From CAZLYX01 sp964563885 (lineage in GTDB: Bacteria > Pseudomonadota > Gammaproteobacteria > Burkholderiales > Neisseriaceae), in the NCBI GenBank assembly GCA_964563885.1, contig CAZLYX010000002.1:27163-91162 (forward strand): DNA of 64,000 bases, given 5' to 3'. The position numbers were made by a program, and so were the translations under genes. Shown here piece after piece: positions 15,415 to 25,135 of the stretch (positions are counted from its first letter, which is position 1; each line of letters starts with the position of its first letter). The notes below the pieces were generated by a model that was given only the letters and a program-made list of their open reading frames with translations, had not been told where the DNA came from and ran no database searches.

Positions 15415-15957
15415 TTAGCGTTTGTTATTCAAAATCTCATCATAATCTTTTTGGCTCAGATAGTGTGCTTGATAATCAGAACCCTCTGCGTGCAAGGTGC
15501 GTACAAAAGCATTCAGATGTTTGTATGAGCCCCGTAGGAGATTATTGTAAACCTGTTGTTCGCGAGGATTATTGCTTGAGGCAATCGCATTATTTAAATC
15601 AAAAATATCTTTGTCTTCAATGGTAGCGCCGACTTGTAATGCATCAATTAGACTTTTTTCACCTTTAGTCATCAAGTTGTTGTAAAGAGATTGCGTATCG
15701 GGATCGCTAAACTTACCAGCTGCAGAAATAAGTAGAGCAGCACCACGCAAACGCTCAACTGAGGCTAAGTGACGGCTTTCGCTTTGGCTAATGTTGAGAA
15801 ATACTGGATGTTGCCAGCGTTGATATAGCTTCTGATAAACATCGGGTGCTAGCTTTTCGTCTTGAGCGATTAAGGTGGCATTGTCTGCAGCGTGAGCCAT
15901 TACTGGTGCGGCAATAAGTGCCATCAACATGGTAATCATCGTAAAATATTTTTTCAT
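15415..15957 (-). CDS. Secreted DUF2202 (ferritin-like fold) protein
   Basis: This encodes 180 residues with a clear signal peptide (MKKYFTMITMLMALIAAPVMAHA, cleaved before ADN). The mature part is a helical DUF2202 domain with the conserved blocks YQKLYQRWQHPVFLNISQSESRHLASV, LYNNLMTKGEKSLIDALQVGATIEDKDIFDL and NLLRGSYKHLNAFVRTL. The Glu and His residues in SESRH, TIEDKD and YKHL are where a ferritin-like di-metal site would be. Metal binding is inferred, and the physiological role of this family is unknown. It converges on the amino-acid importer across a shared DUS terminator. Confidence 0.82.
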   Translation of the reverse strand: MKKYFTMITMLMALIAAPVMAHAADNATLIAQDEKLAPDVYQKLYQRWQHPVFLNISQSESRHLASVERLRGAALLISAAGKFSDPDTQSLYNNLMTKGEKSLIDALQVGATIEDKDIFDLNNAIASSNNPREQQVYNNLLRGSYKHLNAFVRTLHAEGSDYQAHYLSQKDYDEILNNKR

Positions 15958-16241
15958 TTCAGCTCCTTAAAGAAAGTGATCAAAAAAGCTTTGTATCACA
16001 TATTAATGAACTTAGAGTAAGGTAAGGCAACATGGCTGTCAAGGCTAGGTTCAGTAGTAATATGTTAAGAAAGACAAGACAATGTAGACAAAAATGCAAC
16101 ATTGCACGACTGTTATTCTTTGTTTCGCAGAGTTTAGAGTAAGAATAAGCTAAATAAACGGCTTGAATCATTTCCTCATTTGATTATGACAACGCTTGAT
16201 TTATACTTAAGTTATTGAAAAAAATATAAGGGTAAACACTC

Positions 16242-16829
16242 ATGGGTTGGATGATTTTGCTGGTTTTATTAACTGTTTTTGTAGGCTTGCCGATTGTGAT
16301 TTATAACCGACTGGTGGCACGAAAAAACGAATATCTCAACGCGTTCGCACAAGTTCAAGTGCAGCTAAAGCGCCGCTATGATTTAATTCCAAATTTGGTT
16401 GAAGCTGCTAAAGCTTATTTAGTGCATGAAAGTGGTACTCTTGAGGCGGTTGTTCGTGCTCGTTCCTCTGCAGAAAAAAGCTTGGAAGCCGCTGCCGCTT
16501 CGCCTAATACTGCGGCGTTGGCTTCGCTGATGCAACAAGAATCATTATTGAGTGGTGCGTTAAAAAATTTAAATGTAGTGATGGAAGCTTATCCAGAGTT
16601 GAAGGCTGCAGCTACCGTGGCCGACTTAACTGAATCATTGGAAACCACAGAGAATCGAGTTGGTTTCGCTCGCCAAGCTTATAACGATGCGGTTACTGAT
16701 TACAATGTTACTCGCCAAAGTTTTCCAGCCAGCTTATTAGCAGACTTTTTTGGGCACAAAAAAAATGCAGTACCATTACAATTTGATGATACGGCCACGA
16801 TTCAACATGCGCCTAAAATCAGACTTTAG
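16242..16829 (+). CDS. lemA: LemA family protein
   Basis: This encodes 195 residues. An N-terminal membrane helix (residues 2-22) is followed by the typical long helical domain with YNRLVARKNEYLNAFAQVQVQLKRRYDLIPNLVE and later TENRVGFARQAYNDAVTDYN. LemA proteins are commonly encoded beside M48-type membrane proteases or TPM-domain proteins; their biochemical role is unsettled. AAGGG lies 9 nt before the ATG. The M48 protease gene begins 14 bp downstream, so the two are one operon. Confidence 0.92.
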   Translation: MGWMILLVLLTVFVGLPIVIYNRLVARKNEYLNAFAQVQVQLKRRYDLIPNLVEAAKAYLVHESGTLEAVVRARSSAEKSLEAAAASPNTAALASLMQQESLLSGALKNLNVVMEAYPELKAAATVADLTESLETTENRVGFARQAYNDAVTDYNVTRQSFPASLLADFFGHKKNAVPLQFDDTATIQHAPKIRL

Positions 16830-16843
16830 CAGCTGGTTTTATT

Positions 16844-18763
16844 ATGCGTTTCTTTAAACACCAATCTCAAGCTCGCTGGCGAACCACTTGGCTGGTAATG
16901 CTGTATGCAATCGCGGTAACACTTACTATTGGTGCTTCTGCTTGGTTGCCAGTGCGCATGTTTTTTGGAGTGAATGCTCCCGTTCGTTATTATGTGTATG
17001 CTGCTTTAGCTATGTTGGCGCTTTGTGCTGGTATGGTGATCTGGCGCATGGGCAAGCTGGCAGAAGGTGGTTATGTGGTGGCACAAGCATTAGGTGGAGA
17101 GCGGCTTATTCCTGCGCAAGCCACGTTAAATGAACGTCGATTGGTGAATATTGTTGAAGAAATGGCCATTGCTTCTGGCGTGCCCGTCCCTAAAATTTAT
17201 ATTTTGCCCGACGCTTCAATCAATGCTTTTGCCGCAGGCATGAGCCGTCGTGATACCGTTATCGGTATTACTCGGGGTGCTTTGCAAACGTTTAATCGCA
17301 ATGAATTACAAGCCGTTGTGGCGCATGAGTTTAGTCATATTCTTAACGGCGATGTGCGTTTAAATATGCGTTTATCAGGTTGGTTGTATGGCTTACAGGG
17401 CATAAGTTCAATTGGCTTTTTTTTGCTTGATCTTAATCAACTCAAATTTTCTGACTTATTAGATATGAGTGCTTATAACGAGCGTATCTTGAGCAACTCT
17501 TCTCGAGCTGATTATTTTACGAAAAAAAATCTAGAAAACTGGCTGGCGCTGGGTTTATTGTCGCTGCCATTAATTTTAGTAAGTTTTTTGCTGTTGTGCA
17601 TTGGCTATCTTGGCTCTCTATTTGCCAGTTGGATTCAAGCGGCGGTGAGTCGGCAGCGAGAATATTTGGCTGATGCTTCCGCAGTACAGTTTGCGCGTGA
17701 CACCGAAGGTTTGACTGGCGCATTGCATAAAATATCAATGGAGCCCGTATACGGATTAGCATCTTATCACGCTGCTGAATTTGCTCATTTTATGTTTGGT
17801 AGTGTCAAAAAAGCACAGCTGTTTGAGCGCTTATCTGCTACGCATCCAACTTTATTAGAACGTATCGAGCGAGTTAGCCCCAGTAAAGCGCGTATTTATG
17901 GTCCAAGAATGAAAAGGGCATTGGCCAAGAAAAGTCGGATAGCAGCAAAAAATGGCGCTGCATGGCTTAACTCTGCTGTGGGAGCTGAGCAAGATAAATG
18001 GACGATACTGGCAGGGGAGTATGAGGGCGAAGTCACTCAAACAAGGCGTCAGCCAATATATGATTGTTTGTTAAAAATAATACAAGATTATCCAGCTCAA
18101 GAAACAATTATCTGGCAAAAGCTGCCATTGGTATGGGAAGAAGCGGTTTATGGTGAAGGGCAAACTGAGCGCTTGATGCTGGCTTGGTGCTGCTTAAATC
18201 GTGAGCAAGATGTGAGGCTACCTGAAGCCGAGTCTGAAACAAATATTGCTGATTTAATTGCTGAGCCACCGCAAGTAGATGCAGCATTGCTTTGGATAAC
18301 TTTAGTATTAAAAGCTGCGTCTTTGCAGGTTGATACGCGCGTTGAGCTGCTTAACAAAGTAGCCGCTTCTACCGCTGATTCAGATATTTTATATTATGCT
18401 TATCTTTGCGCTGAAGCTTTTCTACGTTTGCCTGTACCAACTTATGGCCAGGAAAGCTGTTTGACGCATGCAGAGCAGGTGCATGATGTTTTATCGTTCG
18501 TTTACATGCAATCCAATGCCGTAGAGCGAGACTTTAATCAAGCAGTGTTGCTCAACGGTTTGCCACAAGCGGCGGCGACTGAGCTAGCTTTAACAAGCTT
18601 TCAGGTAGCCTTAAAAGGCTTAGATGTGCTTTCGATCTTTGATCGTGAAAACATATTTTTTGCCTGCCGACAGTTAGTGGGGGCTTCCCCTAGTCTGGCA
18701 CAAGCAATGCTATTAAACTATATCGGCGCCATGTTGCTCCTTGACGAGAAAAGAATTTTTTGA
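16844..18763 (+). CDS. M48-family membrane zinc metalloprotease with a long C-terminal extension
   Basis: This encodes 639 residues. Two membrane helices lie at about 15-35 and 50-68. The HtpX-like catalytic domain has His161-Glu162-Phe-Ser-His165, and the third zinc ligand Glu273 in REYLADASA. Two further hydrophobic stretches lie at about 185-196 and 235-262. Residues from about 340 to the end (300 residues) are not HtpX and look helical and soluble; I do not recognise them. The gene forms an operon with lemA. DUS copies inside the gene encode RLPE (18215-18226) and FQVA (18600-18611). Protein quality control in the inner membrane is the likely role. Confidence 0.85.
   Translation: MRFFKHQSQARWRTTWLVMLYAIAVTLTIGASAWLPVRMFFGVNAPVRYYVYAALAMLALCAGMVIWRMGKLAEGGYVVAQALGGERLIPAQATLNERRLVNIVEEMAIASGVPVPKIYILPDASINAFAAGMSRRDTVIGITRGALQTFNRNELQAVVAHEFSHILNGDVRLNMRLSGWLYGLQGISSIGFFLLDLNQLKFSDLLDMSAYNERILSNSSRADYFTKKNLENWLALGLLSLPLILVSFLLLCIGYLGSLFASWIQAAVSRQREYLADASAVQFARDTEGLTGALHKISMEPVYGLASYHAAEFAHFMFGSVKKAQLFERLSATHPTLLERIERVSPSKARIYGPRMKRALAKKSRIAAKNGAAWLNSAVGAEQDKWTILAGEYEGEVTQTRRQPIYDCLLKIIQDYPAQETIIWQKLPLVWEEAVYGEGQTERLMLAWCCLNREQDVRLPEAESETNIADLIAEPPQVDAALLWITLVLKAASLQVDTRVELLNKVAASTADSDILYYAYLCAEAFLRLPVPTYGQESCLTHAEQVHDVLSFVYMQSNAVERDFNQAVLLNGLPQAAATELALTSFQVALKGLDVLSIFDRENIFFACRQLVGASPSLAQAMLLNYIGAMLLLDEKRIF
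18215..18226 (+). repeat. DUS inside the M48 gene
   Basis: Perfect DUS in coding sequence, read as Arg-Leu-Pro-Glu. Confidence 0.9.
18600..18611 (-). repeat. Second DUS inside the M48 gene
   Basis: Perfect inverse DUS in coding sequence, read as Phe-Gln-Val-Ala. Confidence 0.9.
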
Positions 18764-18792
18764 AAGTAATCTCATCCCTAACAATTTTGTCT

Positions 18793-18827
18793 AAAAAAAC
18801 CGCATAGCATAAGCTAAACGGTTTTTT
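18793..18827. terminator. Bidirectional terminator between the M48 gene and gltS
   Basis: AAAAAAACCG pairs with CGGTTTTTT around a 16-nt loop, with flanking A and T runs. It serves both converging genes. Confidence 0.8.
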
Positions 18828-18870
18828 CTTTTTTTTCTATATGGCCTCATTTTGTCATATCATCAGTTTA

Positions 18871-20142
18871 CTAAAATGGCAATTTAGTGAATATCTGCAA
18901 TATCGCTGCGTTGAGGATATCTACAAAAAATGCGCCCACCATTGGTACAATCAAAAACGCTTTATGTGATGGCAAGTAGCGATCGGTTACTGCCTGCATA
19001 TTGGCAATCGCAGTCGGGGTTGCGCCCATACCAAAACCACAATGTCCGGCTGATAAAACAGCAGCATCGTAATCTTTGCCCATAATTCTAAAGGTTATGA
19101 AGTAAGCATACATAATCATCACTAATGTTTGTACTAGCAAGATAATCAACACTGGGCCTGCTAACTCAGTCAGCTGCCATAGTTTTAATGATAAAAGCGC
19201 CATCGCTAAAAATAAACTCAAAGAAGCATTACCAATCACATCAATGGCACGGTCAAACATATCAAAATTAAAAACTATGGTCAGTGTGTTACGAAGAACC
19301 ACGCCACCTGCGAGCGCCCAAACAAATGTTGGTAACTCAATCCAAGTGCCTTTTGCCAGCATGGTCATAATATCTGCAAAAGCCAAGCAGGCAGCGAACA
19401 AGGCTAACGATTCAATAGTAGATGATGCAGTAATAAGGCGAATATTGTCTGGTTTTTCAAACATTTCTTCATTTCCACGAACCTCATTCTCACTATGTTT
19501 AGTACTGTATAAAGATTGTTCGGCTGCGAGCTTTTCTACCTCAGTTGGATTTGGATTCACTGGTGTGGGCTTTAGTCCAAGCTTTTGAATCAATCTACGT
19601 GCTACAGGGCCGCCAACCACCCCGCCTGCTACCAATCCATAGGTTGCAGCAGCGATGCCTAATGTTGTTGCTCCAACAACACCATACTGTTCTTCTAACA
19701 CAACGCCCCACGCGCCTGCCGTGCCGTGTCCGCCAGTCAGGGCAATAGAACCAGTCACCAACCCAAGCAAAGGATCAAGCCCAAGCATACTCGCCATTCC
19801 TACGCCAACAATATCCTGCAAGACAATGAACACAGATACCACGATAGTGAAAATTATTAGTGGCGTACCACCTGCTTTAAGCCGACCAAAATCAGCGCTT
19901 AGCCCAATTGACGCAAAAAACATCAACATAGTAGCTGTTTGTAGTCCTTGGTGGAAATTAAAGCTATAACCCCAAATCACATTAAGAGCGTAAACGATCA
20001 TCGCAGCAACCAAACCACCTACAACGGGCTCTGGAATATTGAAGTCTTCTAAAACTTTAATTTTCTTAATCAGAAAACGTCCAAGCAATAGCACTAATGT
20101 TGCAAATATCAGCGTGTAATATCCATTTAATGTAATTTCCAT
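18871..20142 (-). CDS. gltS: Sodium/glutamate symporter GltS
   Basis: This is a 423-residue inner-membrane carrier with about ten helices in two inverted halves, importing glutamate with Na+. The two signature re-entrant segments are present: LVTGSIALTGGHGTAGAWG (residues about 129-147) and SAGHCGFGMGATPTAIANMQ (about 365-384). The start MEITLNGYYTLIFATLVLLLGRFLIKKI is typical. It stands alone, converging on the M48 gene. Upstream is a gene-free 700-bp stretch. Confidence 0.95.
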   Translation of the reverse strand: MEITLNGYYTLIFATLVLLLGRFLIKKIKVLEDFNIPEPVVGGLVAAMIVYALNVIWGYSFNFHQGLQTATMLMFFASIGLSADFGRLKAGGTPLIIFTIVVSVFIVLQDIVGVGMASMLGLDPLLGLVTGSIALTGGHGTAGAWGVVLEEQYGVVGATTLGIAAATYGLVAGGVVGGPVARRLIQKLGLKPTPVNPNPTEVEKLAAEQSLYSTKHSENEVRGNEEMFEKPDNIRLITASSTIESLALFAACLAFADIMTMLAKGTWIELPTFVWALAGGVVLRNTLTIVFNFDMFDRAIDVIGNASLSLFLAMALLSLKLWQLTELAGPVLIILLVQTLVMIMYAYFITFRIMGKDYDAAVLSAGHCGFGMGATPTAIANMQAVTDRYLPSHKAFLIVPMVGAFFVDILNAAILQIFTKLPF

Positions 20143-20838
20143 AAATTGATTCTCTTTATAAATATAAATTAATTTAAATATGCAGTAATAATATTTCTAT
20201 AAATAAGTCTACGAACGGCGGCACGGTAGGCTCTTTCAATACTGCAGATACCCTATTTTTTGCTAATACTATTCCAAGCTTCACAAATCAGTATTCTAAT
20301 GTTGCTTATTGCGTTGGTAAGCTTATGCACATAAAGATAAACGAACAACGCGACAGCAAGTTTATCATGACTAATACGCAATCAGACACACTAAAGCCTG
20401 CAAAACTAGAACGCATAAAAATATGAGGCAATAACGGCATTCTTAATGACATAGTAAGCCATCTAAGTTTTGCTCCAGATTTATATCACTGGTAAAAACA
20501 ATTCAATTAAATATGTGGAAGCAAGGAAATGCGATTTTAGTTTGATTTTAGGTCTGTATTATGGCTAGTGTTTAATCATTTTGTTGTGTAATTAAAGCAT
20601 TAGGATTGGTGGTTTACTTATAAAAATGATATTTTTAACAAAAAGTTATTTTCTGTAAATCCTTCTTTTTTAAAAATATTTTAATTTTTTTGGTGTTTAT
20701 TATTTTATAATAAATTAGCTAATGCTATTTGAAGGTTGTATTTGAAATAATATATTCGTAGTGGTCATGTTTTATTATAAAAAGGCTACCTGAATGATTT
20801 CAGGTAGCCTTTGTTGATGCAGTCGAGAAGATAAATAC
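20143..20838. other. 696-bp gene-free AT-rich region upstream of gltS
   Basis: No intact gene is visible. The part from 20540 to 20780 is very AT-rich. The part from 20178 to about 20520 has an 82-codon plus-strand open frame without a good start, and a minus-strand frame with one internal stop; either could be the remains of a gene. A DUS terminator closes the region at 20781-20813. Confidence 0.4.
20781..20813. terminator. Inverted DUS pair downstream of ctpA
   Basis: DUS 20783-20794 and inverse 20799-20810 form a perfect stem with a 4-nt loop. It lies about 28 bp past the ctpA stop on the minus strand; the A-run before it becomes the T-run of the minus transcript. Confidence 0.88.
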
Positions 20839-22293
20839 TTACTCGCTGCTGTTTTCTTTCTTCGGTGTTGGACGGCTTGCAGCCAAGCCCAATGATTTTT
20901 TCCATTCAGCAGGTGCTTTAACTAAATCTAAAGCCTTGCGCAATTGGTTGTCTTTCGCCGGATTTGGCTCACGGCGGCTAGACAACTCCTCCATTTTTTC
21001 TTTTTCAGTTTGAGGCTGTGAAGCTGCTTCCTCATCAAGCATATCGACTACTCGACCAGATACTTCGTTACCGCCCAACGGATTGCCAATATGCCCCCGC
21101 AAGTCTGCCTCACGGCTTTCATATAAGCGAGCTTTATCTTTTATTTCTACATCTGGCACAATGCCTTGTGCTTGAATGGAACGATCATTTGGTGTGTAGT
21201 AAAGCGCAGTCGTTAGTTTTACTGCGCCACCATTTGATAAAGGTAAAACAGTTTGCACTGAGCCTTTACCAAAACTTTGGGTACCAACGACAACAGCACG
21301 TTTGTGGTCTTGTAGAGCTCCAGCAACAATTTCAGAAGCAGAGGCGGAGCCTGAATTCACCAATACAGTGAGTGGAATATCTTTCAGACTGGCTGGTAAG
21401 TTGACTAAAGGATCTTTTCCGGCTGACATGATGTAGTCTTCTGGAGTGGCTTTCAAGTTCATGCCTTCTTTGCCACCGCGACCTTTGGTGCTGACAACTG
21501 CTTGGTTAGGTTTTAAAAATGCCGAAGAAACACCAACAGCGCCATTGAGCAAACCACCTGGATCATCACGTAAATCGAGTACTAATCCTTTTAGATCGCC
21601 CTTGTTTTCTTTATATAAAGCATTGATTGCATCCGTTAACGATGGCACTGTGCGCTCTTGGAATTGGGTGATGCGCACATAACCGTAATTGGGTTCAATC
21701 AGCTTATAACGAACACTTTTCACTTTAATAATTGCACGAGTTATCTTCACGACTATTGGTTTAGTTGCATCTTTGCGTGACAAAGTTAAGGTGATGTCTG
21801 AGTTGGGTTTGCCGCGCATTTTTTTAACTGCATCAGTAACACTCATGCCGCGAGTAGATTCATTATTGATTTTAACGATGAGATCACCGCTTTTTACACC
21901 AGCCCGCTCGGCAGGGGTATCTTCAATAGGGGCAACAACTTTAACAAAGCCATCTTCCAAACCAACTTCCATGCCTAATCCACCGAATTCTCCACTGGTA
22001 GATTCTTTTAGCTCGCCGTAATCTTTTTGGGTCATGAATTCTGAATGAGGATCTAAACCAGCTACCATGCCTTTCATGGCACCTTCTAGTAATGCTTCGT
22101 CGGTTTTATCTTGGTAATAATTTGCCTTAATTTGTCCGTAAACCTCAGCCATGGTGCGGATAGATTGCACAGGCAGGGCTTCTTCTTTTTGGCTTTTACT
22201 GGCGGCAAAACTTTGAACACTTAGACTCAAAATCACGCCGCTGAATGCGCCGAGGGTATATAAGGCAACTTTTTTCAAAGTAGATTTGGCCAT
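20839..22293 (-). CDS. ctpA: Carboxy-terminal processing protease CtpA (S41)
   Basis: This is a 484-residue periplasmic serine protease. An N-terminal signal/anchor (KVALYTLGAFSGVILSLSVQSFAA) is followed by a helical segment, a PDZ domain (FGGLGMEVGLEDGFVKVV to GMSVTDAVKKMRG) and the S41 catalytic core. The core has the nucleophile Ser in NSGSASASEIVAGALQDHKRA and the general-base Lys in GTQSFGKGSVQ. The C-terminal 60 residues are charged low complexity. The envC-like gene lies 129 bp upstream on the same strand, a common pairing in proteobacteria that links both to cell-wall hydrolase control. Confidence 0.94.
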   Translation of the reverse strand: MAKSTLKKVALYTLGAFSGVILSLSVQSFAASKSQKEEALPVQSIRTMAEVYGQIKANYYQDKTDEALLEGAMKGMVAGLDPHSEFMTQKDYGELKESTSGEFGGLGMEVGLEDGFVKVVAPIEDTPAERAGVKSGDLIVKINNESTRGMSVTDAVKKMRGKPNSDITLTLSRKDATKPIVVKITRAIIKVKSVRYKLIEPNYGYVRITQFQERTVPSLTDAINALYKENKGDLKGLVLDLRDDPGGLLNGAVGVSSAFLKPNQAVVSTKGRGGKEGMNLKATPEDYIMSAGKDPLVNLPASLKDIPLTVLVNSGSASASEIVAGALQDHKRAVVVGTQSFGKGSVQTVLPLSNGGAVKLTTALYYTPNDRSIQAQGIVPDVEIKDKARLYESREADLRGHIGNPLGGNEVSGRVVDMLDEEAASQPQTEKEKMEELSSRREPNPAKDNQLRKALDLVKAPAEWKKSLGLAASRPTPKKENSSE

Positions 22294-22422
22294 TTTTGCT
22301 TTCTCGTAATGAAATTCAGACTTGTTATTATAGGGAGCCTGAATGAAGGTTCAAACTGTATGTGATTTAAGCATTTGCGGCAAGCCTGCTTAAGCGTAAA
22401 AAAGTGCTAACTAGAGCAATAT

Positions 22423-23784
22423 TTAGCGAACCCAAGACAAAGGATTCATTGCTTGGTTGCGATAACGGACTTCAAAATACAGGCCTTGCTCTCCATCAGG
22501 CAAAGTGCCACTGGTGCCTATGTTTTGACGGGCAGCCACTTGACTACCGCTACTTACATTGAGGTTGTTTAAGCCAGCGTATACACTCAAATAGCTATCT
22601 CCGTGGTCTACGATGACTGTGTTGCCATAACCCTGCAAATAAGCTGCATAAGCCACAGTGCCAGCGGCGATGCTTTGTACAGAAGAGGGGCCGGTGGCAA
22701 TAAATATACCTTTCCAGATGCCGCCACTTGGACGCGCCTGCCCAAATCCGCCGCTAATATTACCACCAGTCGGTTTGCGCATTTGACCTTGCATACGGCT
22801 GAAGCTGGTGCGTATCGGTTCGATTGTACCGTTTGGTGATTGCAAGTTACGGTCTTCGGTAGTGAGGGTTGAGTGTGGCGCAGATATTTGCGTGTTCTTG
22901 CGTGGAGTAGCTTTGATGGGCTTGGTGCTAGAAGTCTTATTAACTTGTTTTTTGGTAGATTGTTTATTTTTCTTAGCTTGAGCGGCAGCAGCGCGAGCTT
23001 GGTTGGCAGCAGTAATTCGCGATTGGGCTGCTTTGCTACGAGCAGCGGCTTCTTTTTTACGTTGCAAAGCTTGGCGCTTGGTGATTTCAGCCAATATATT
23101 ATTTAAGCGTTGTTCATCCGTTTTTAAGCTGGCTATGCGTTTACTTTGCCGTTCAATATCGACGGATAAGTTGTTACTGATTTTTTGTGCGGCAGCGTTA
23201 TCACGGCCCAGCTTACTCATTGCGTGTTGTTTTTGTGTTTTAAGTTTTTTTAGACGCTCTAGTTGGGCTTCGATATTGTGTTCTTGTACACTTAATTCTT
23301 TTTGCTGCTGAGCTAATTGACCGATTACTTTTTCATTGGCTTGGTTAATGTAGCGAGCATATTGCAAGTAGCGTGTTTTTTGGCTAGGCTCAGCATTTTT
23401 TAAAAACAACATTACGGCGTTTGGCTGGCGATTTTTGTAATGCCCGGATAATAGTCTTGCTACTTGGGCTTTCGTGCCTGTCACTTCGGTTTTGAGTTTA
23501 CCTAATTCATTTTGTAGGGTTTGAAACTTTTGCCATGTTTGTTGTTGTTGTTGATCAAGCTTATTTAATTCTTGTTGCGCTTTATTTAAAGCATTGCGGG
23601 TTTTATCAAGAGTGGCTTGAGTACTTTTTTGTGCAGCTTGCTTTTGATTGAGATCTTTTTGAGTAGCACTAATGGTTTGTTGAATTTCTTGAAGATCGCC
23701 CACAGCGCCCGCGGGATTAGGTTCTGCTAAGGCAGGGAAAGATACGGCAAGAAGTACGGTAAACAACAAGGGGTAGTGTAACAT
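22423..23784 (-). CDS. envC: EnvC-like murein hydrolase activator, catalytically degenerate M23 domain
   Basis: This encodes 453 residues. A signal peptide (LLFTVLLAVSFPALA) is followed by long coiled coils (about residues 30-250, rich in Gln, Lys and Ala), a basic linker, and a C-terminal LytM/M23 domain (about 340-453). The zinc ligands of active M23 enzymes are lost. The first HxGxD motif is absent (GIWKGIFIATGPS), and the final HxH position reads SVYAGL instead of the usual YAHL. It should therefore activate an amidase such as AmiC during division rather than cut peptidoglycan. The ctpA gene follows on the same strand. Confidence 0.88.
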   Translation of the reverse strand: MLHYPLLFTVLLAVSFPALAEPNPAGAVGDLQEIQQTISATQKDLNQKQAAQKSTQATLDKTRNALNKAQQELNKLDQQQQQTWQKFQTLQNELGKLKTEVTGTKAQVARLLSGHYKNRQPNAVMLFLKNAEPSQKTRYLQYARYINQANEKVIGQLAQQQKELSVQEHNIEAQLERLKKLKTQKQHAMSKLGRDNAAAQKISNNLSVDIERQSKRIASLKTDEQRLNNILAEITKRQALQRKKEAAARSKAAQSRITAANQARAAAAQAKKNKQSTKKQVNKTSSTKPIKATPRKNTQISAPHSTLTTEDRNLQSPNGTIEPIRTSFSRMQGQMRKPTGGNISGGFGQARPSGGIWKGIFIATGPSSVQSIAAGTVAYAAYLQGYGNTVIVDHGDSYLSVYAGLNNLNVSSGSQVAARQNIGTSGTLPDGEQGLYFEVRYRNQAMNPLSWVR

Positions 23785-23951
23785 AGGGGTTCAGAGCTGA
23801 AATATGAATGCGATTGTTGATTATAGCGAAGGCAGGGCGAAAAGGCTATTTGTGTTGCCGATTTTATCGTAATTCAGTAAGTATTTTGAGCCCTTGTAAA
23901 CAATGGATTTGGCTTTATGTTAAAACCATATATTTTGAAAGAGGATAAGCG

Positions 23952-24500
23952 ATGAATTTAGCGAATTATTTTCTTATGGCCATACCTTCGATGAATGATC
24001 CTTTCTTCGAAGGTAGTGTGGTTTATTTGTGTGAACATAACGAAGAAGGCGCAATGGGCGTGGTGATTAATAAGCCTTCTCCGGTGACCATGGATTTGGT
24101 GTTTGAAGCCGCTGGCGGCGAAACACCTGAGCGTTTTCGTAAAGAATGGGTGATGATGGGTGGCCCTGTGCAGATTGACCGCGGTTTTGTGCTGCATACG
24201 CCTGTTGGTTCTTGGCAAAGCAGCTTAATGGTTACAGACAATATTGCCATGACCACTTCGCGTGACATCATTGAAAATCTTGCTAAAGATAACAGCGTAG
24301 ACCAAGCCATTATTACTATTGGTTATGCAAGCTGGGAGAAGGGACAATTGGAGCGTGAGCTGGCGGACAATTCTTGGATAACTGTGCTAGCTGATGAGGA
24401 AATACTATTTAACACGCCGCACGAAGAACGTTATCAAGCCGCATTTGCCAAATTAGGTATAGAACCTTCGGCATTGATAGGGCCCGCTGGACATGCTTAA
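23952..24500 (+). CDS. yqgE: UPF0301/YqgE family protein
   Basis: This is a 182-residue cytoplasmic protein of the conserved YqgE (AlgH) family, of unknown biochemical function. Family hallmarks are NYFLMAIPSMNDPFFEGSVVYLCEHNEEGAMGVVINKP, GGPVQIDRGFVLH and IGYASWEKGQLERELADNSW. GAGG precedes the ATG. The stop overlaps the ruvX start by 8 bp, so the two are translationally coupled, as in many proteobacteria. Confidence 0.93.
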   Translation: MNLANYFLMAIPSMNDPFFEGSVVYLCEHNEEGAMGVVINKPSPVTMDLVFEAAGGETPERFRKEWVMMGGPVQIDRGFVLHTPVGSWQSSLMVTDNIAMTTSRDIIENLAKDNSVDQAIITIGYASWEKGQLERELADNSWITVLADEEILFNTPHEERYQAAFAKLGIEPSALIGPAGHA

Positions 24501-24951
24501 AGCACCTAAAGGCACTACACTTGCGTTTGATTTTGGCCAAGTTAGAATTGGTGTGGCTGAGGGGGATGCAGAAGTGGGTTTAGCACACCCCTTGGTAATG
24601 GTTGCTGGAGTCAGTAACGACGCCAAGTTTGAAGCCATTGCAAAGCTGATACATGAGTGGCAACCGAAACAATTGGTGGTGGGCTTGCCTTTTCATCTCG
24701 ACGGCTCCGAACATGAGCTAACACAGCTTTGTCGAAAATTTGGTCGTCGTTTGCATGGCCGTTTTAATAAACCAGTGTATTGGGTAGACGAACGCTTATC
24801 ATCAGTGGCTGCGGAAAGCTTGTTGGCAGAAGCACAAGTGTTTGGTCGTCAACAAAAAAATGTGCTTGATCAAGTGGCAGCACAGGCAATTTTGTATAGT
24901 TTTTTCGATGAAGGTGCGACTGAATATTTTAATGGCCGTGAAGAAATTTAG
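24493..24951 (+). CDS. ruvX: Holliday-junction-resolvase-like YqgF/RuvX
   Basis: This 152-residue RNase H-fold nuclease is implicated in pre-16S rRNA 5' maturation. Catalytic acidic positions are Asp in LAFDFGQVRIGVA, Glu/Asp in WVDERLSSVAAE and Asp in VLDQVAAQAIL. The alternative start MLKAPKGTT overlaps the end of yqgE by 8 bp and is the only in-frame ATG near. It is co-transcribed with yqgE. Confidence 0.92.
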   Translation: MLKAPKGTTLAFDFGQVRIGVAEGDAEVGLAHPLVMVAGVSNDAKFEAIAKLIHEWQPKQLVVGLPFHLDGSEHELTQLCRKFGRRLHGRFNKPVYWVDERLSSVAAESLLAEAQVFGRQQKNVLDQVAAQAILYSFFDEGATEYFNGREEI

Positions 24952-25135
24952 TAAATGAAATGATTACAGTTACTCTGCTTTTGTGATGACTAAAGATTTA
25001 CTTGTACATTCAATTAATTGATTGGTAGCGGTTGTTTATGAAATGTAATTATTTGTGCATCAGTTGTCTATAAAACGCGACAGTTTTATGGCAACAACTT
25101 ATAAGTTGGCTGATTACAACTTTAAAAGGGGTCCT

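Noticed and set aside
22423..23784. envC-like product as an active M23 endopeptidase
   Set aside because: The HxGxD and final HxH zinc-ligand motifs are missing, so an activator role fits better.
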